A stretch of 19,663 bases of DNA from Dictyocoela muelleri. Its lineage: Eukaryota > Microsporidia. Positions 18,017 to 19,663 of the stretch are shown here, piece after piece. The stretch covers positions 1 through 19,663 of the forward strand of contig SDVU01000138.1 of the NCBI GenBank assembly GCA_016256075.1. Direction: 5' to 3'. A model generated the notes under the pieces. It saw only the letters and a list, made by a program, of their open reading frames with translations, searched no databases and was not told where the DNA came from. Position numbers and translations under genes: made by a program. Positions within the stretch are counted from its first letter, which is position 1; each line of letters opens with the position of its first letter.

Positions 18017-18183
18017 TTGAAATGTGGGCTCTCATTATTTTAAATAAGGGCTCTCACTAATTGAAATGAGGACTCTCATTAATTGAAATGAGAGCTCTCA
18101 CTAATTGAAATGACTGCTCTCACTAATTTAAATGAGGGCTCTCACTAATTGAAATGAGGGTTCTAACTAATTGGACTACCCTG
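18017..18183 (-). repeat. Element B right terminal repeat: 7 x 22 bp + 13-bp tip
   Basis: Seven 22-bp units (form CTCTCACTAATTGAAATGAGGG with small changes) run without gaps from 18017 to 18170, then the tip TTGGACTACCCTG. This is the inverted image of the left end, with equal unit number. One unit holds the perfect palindrome GAGAGCTCTC. Confidence 0.93.
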
Positions 18184-18185
18184 TA

Positions 18186-18880
18186 ATTCATTATTAAGAA
18201 AATCAACTAAAATTTGCAAATTTATTGGGAATTGATAATATAATATGCAAGTATCAATAATAAGATATAATGCATAGCAAGCTTATATTTACGCCTCTGT
18301 TCCAATCTCTTCTTCAACAGCTTTTATATTTACTGGCGAATATCCATAATGTACACTGGTGTGTGTGTTAAAACCGCATTAATCTGGATAAATCAAATTA
18401 TGTCACTGTATTAATAATTGCTCTATGTCGAACCCCCCCTTTTTTTATAATTTGAGAAGTATTTCTTTAAATCGGAATTAGTTAAAGTCTTTTACGTGTA
18501 TAATTAATCTTTTTCATACATCTAAATATTGAATATATTAATGTTTCAATATTATTCCCATTTAATTTTTATTCTATATCAGTAAAAAACATCGTTTTAA
18601 TTATCAACGATATTTATATTCATCGGCCCTATATTATTAATTATATTTTATAAGTTTCTTTTGTTTTTTTTTGACAAAATTATAAAAAAAATTAGCAATC
18701 GTGCATTTTTATACGTTTATCGCCTTGTGGTGTAATAATATATCGATAAAGTTGTCGATATTTATGGCAAGCTTTTATTTAAGATTATTAATATTTCAAT
18801 GGCCTTGACGAGAGTTTTGTCACAATTACTATTGATTTTATTTGCATTCTTAGGGGTTATTGAATTTTAAAAAAATATTA
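18186..18880 (-). pseudogene. Element A transposase, N-terminal part
   Basis: Reading on the minus strand from about 18860: DKTLVKAIEI and ISTTLSIYYYTTRR match the helix-turn-helix of B (TKHLVKSIET, IAISLFVSYSTVKR). Then FRCMKKINYTRKRL and LIPI match CRGIKKINYSRKRLSIIPI. NLIYPD plus CGFNTHTSVHYGYSPVN matches the first catalytic Asp region (LIYLDEYGFN). DFLNNE abuts the insertion point of B. Several stops and frame shifts are present, and no start codon is evident. Confidence 0.75.
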
Positions 18881-18896
18881 AAATCGATCTAAGTAA

Positions 18897-19140
18897 CTGA
18901 AAAGATCGCTCACACTAACTGAAAAGATCTCTCTCACTAACTAAAAAACACTCTCATTAACTGAAAAGATCACTTTCATTAACCGAAAAGATCTCTCTCA
19001 CTAACTGAAAAGATTGCTCTCACTAACTGAAAAGATAATCCTCACTAGCTGTTAAGACAGCTTCACTAACTAAAAATATCACCCTACTAACTGAAAAGAT
19101 CGCTCTAATAACTGAAAAGATCATTCTCATTAACTGAAAA
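18897..19140 (-). repeat. Element A subterminal array, about 11 units of 20-22 bp
   Basis: Units follow the form CTGAAAAGATCTCTCTCACTAA; seven are exactly 22 bp and four are 20-21 bp. The consensus, written CTCTCACTAACTGAAAAGATCG, matches the B unit CTCTCACTAATTGAAATGAGGG at about 18 of 22 positions. Units differ more among themselves than those of B, consistent with an older element. Confidence 0.88.
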
Positions 19141-19142
19141 GG

Positions 19143-19480
19143 GCTTGTCGAAAATTCACAAAAATTAAATTTTCACCACAAAAAAAGGGTTTATGTTTTT
19201 CGAAAAAAAAACCTTATGTCTGATGAAAATGCAAATTATGAAAATTTAATGCCAGAATTCATAAAAAAACAGACATAAGGAATCTGTTTTGTATTTAAAC
19301 CATTACTACTACTTCCAAAATGAAAAAAAAAACAATTGCAACATGAAGGTTTAGCAAAGGGCCTAGTAAATAAAAGTCAAATACAGAACGTGATTTTGTA
19401 AAATATATTGATGAATCGAACATGAATGCATTTAACTTACACCCTCTAAATAAAAAAAATCATAGGTGTCGTATACAGAA
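19143..19480. other. AT-rich spacer with one hairpin, no gene seen
   Basis: All frames are closed. The perfect 11-bp inverted pair CCTTATGTCTG (19212-19222) and CAGACATAAGG (19271-19281) encloses 48 bases; it may be a small relic MITE. Confidence 0.5.
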
Positions 19481-19663
19481 TGTAACGACAAGATCCAATT
19501 GGTGGTTGTTTGTTTCATCTAGTGTTATTTCATTGGTTGCAGATTATTATAAATTTAGGATTGGTTATTGTTTTTTATTGGTCAGAAAATAGATTAAAGG
19601 TATAAAAGAAATGACTATTAAATAAATATGGTTTATAAGAATTCTTTTAATAGTAATTTTAAG
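19481..19663 (+). mobile_element. Probable LTR start (retrotransposon fossil), cut by window end
   Basis: The segment begins TGTAACGACAAG, a common start of Ty3/gypsy LTRs. It then shows four ATTGGT (inverted CCAAT) boxes at 19498, 19532, 19560 and 19577, a TATAAAAG box at 19601-19608 and AATAAA at 19621-19626. Promoter boxes followed by a polyadenylation signal are typical of an LTR. No second copy is visible, so the call is tentative; an ordinary promoter at the window edge is the alternative. Confidence 0.4.

Larger units (their letters stand above)
16668..18183 (-). mobile_element. Tc1/mariner-type element B (IS630 superfamily, DD34E), near-complete
   Basis: The 1516-bp element starts and ends with CAGGGTA read inward and is flanked by TA at 16666-16667 and 18184-18185, the standard target of the superfamily. 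Each end is a 13-bp tip plus exactly seven 22-bp units, so each terminal repeat is about 167 bp. The enclosed transposase has few disruptions, which makes this the youngest insertion in the window. It lies inside the transposase gene of element A. Confidence 0.92.
16325..19157 (-). mobile_element. Tc1/mariner-type element A, interrupted by element B, left end lost
   Basis: Minus-strand transposase remains lie on both sides of element B and align end to end with the transposase of B. The right side carries a 22-bp repeat array (18897-19140) comparable with the B terminal arrays. On the left the homology stops near 16325 at foldback 4, with no second array, so that end is missing. The interrupted element would be about 1.3 kb without B. 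Confidence 0.75.

Overview
The window is very AT-rich DNA with no plausible intact host gene; the longest open stretch is 123 codons and belongs to a dead transposase. Almost every stretch with recognisable coding signal is a decayed transposable element: two Merlin (ISXO2-like DDE) transposons, two MULE (Mutator-like) transposons, three Tc1/mariner-type (IS630 superfamily) copies, one Ty3/gypsy LTR-retrotransposon fossil, the probable start of another LTR, several foldback/MITE elements and a hAT-like terminal motif. This mix, together with high AT, absence of introns and gene poverty, fits an intergenic TE graveyard of a compact-gene eukaryote with an expanded genome. A TE-rich microsporidian such as the Edhazardia/Hamiltosporidium/Anncaliia type is my best guess. 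That is inference, and other AT-rich eukaryotes are not excluded.

Layout. 1-972: Merlin element 1, with both terminal inverted repeats (TIRs). 981-1256: a 276-bp foldback. About 1257-5183: an old, heavily broken Ty3/gypsy fossil on the minus strand. About 5400-7750: Merlin element 2 (minus strand), split by MULE 1 (5466-7015), which is framed by a perfect 9-bp target duplication. 7866-8072: a second foldback. 8499-8715: hAT-like CCCGGGAT-rich termini. 8838-10368: a TIR-bounded element with no coding content. 10374-10536: a third foldback. 10613-10935: a Tc1-type transposase fragment. 11940-12390: an A-rich repeat tract with almost no C on the plus strand. 12532-15238: two pairs of direct repeats flanking MULE 2 (minus strand, about 13140-14352). 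15375-15446: a weak tRNA-like sequence. 15809-16317: foldback arms with a CCNATAGTC motif. 16325-about 19157: Tc1-type element A, split by Tc1-type element B (16668-18183). 19481-end: a probable LTR start.

The most interesting structure is at the Tc1-type elements. Element B has a symmetrical architecture: a 13-bp tip plus exactly seven 22-bp units at each end, flanked by TA. Element A, a diverged relative, carries its own array of about 11 units whose consensus matches that of B at about 18 of 22 positions. This points to an iterated transposase-binding site kept within the family. I saw no CRISPR, defence system, operon or other cellular system.
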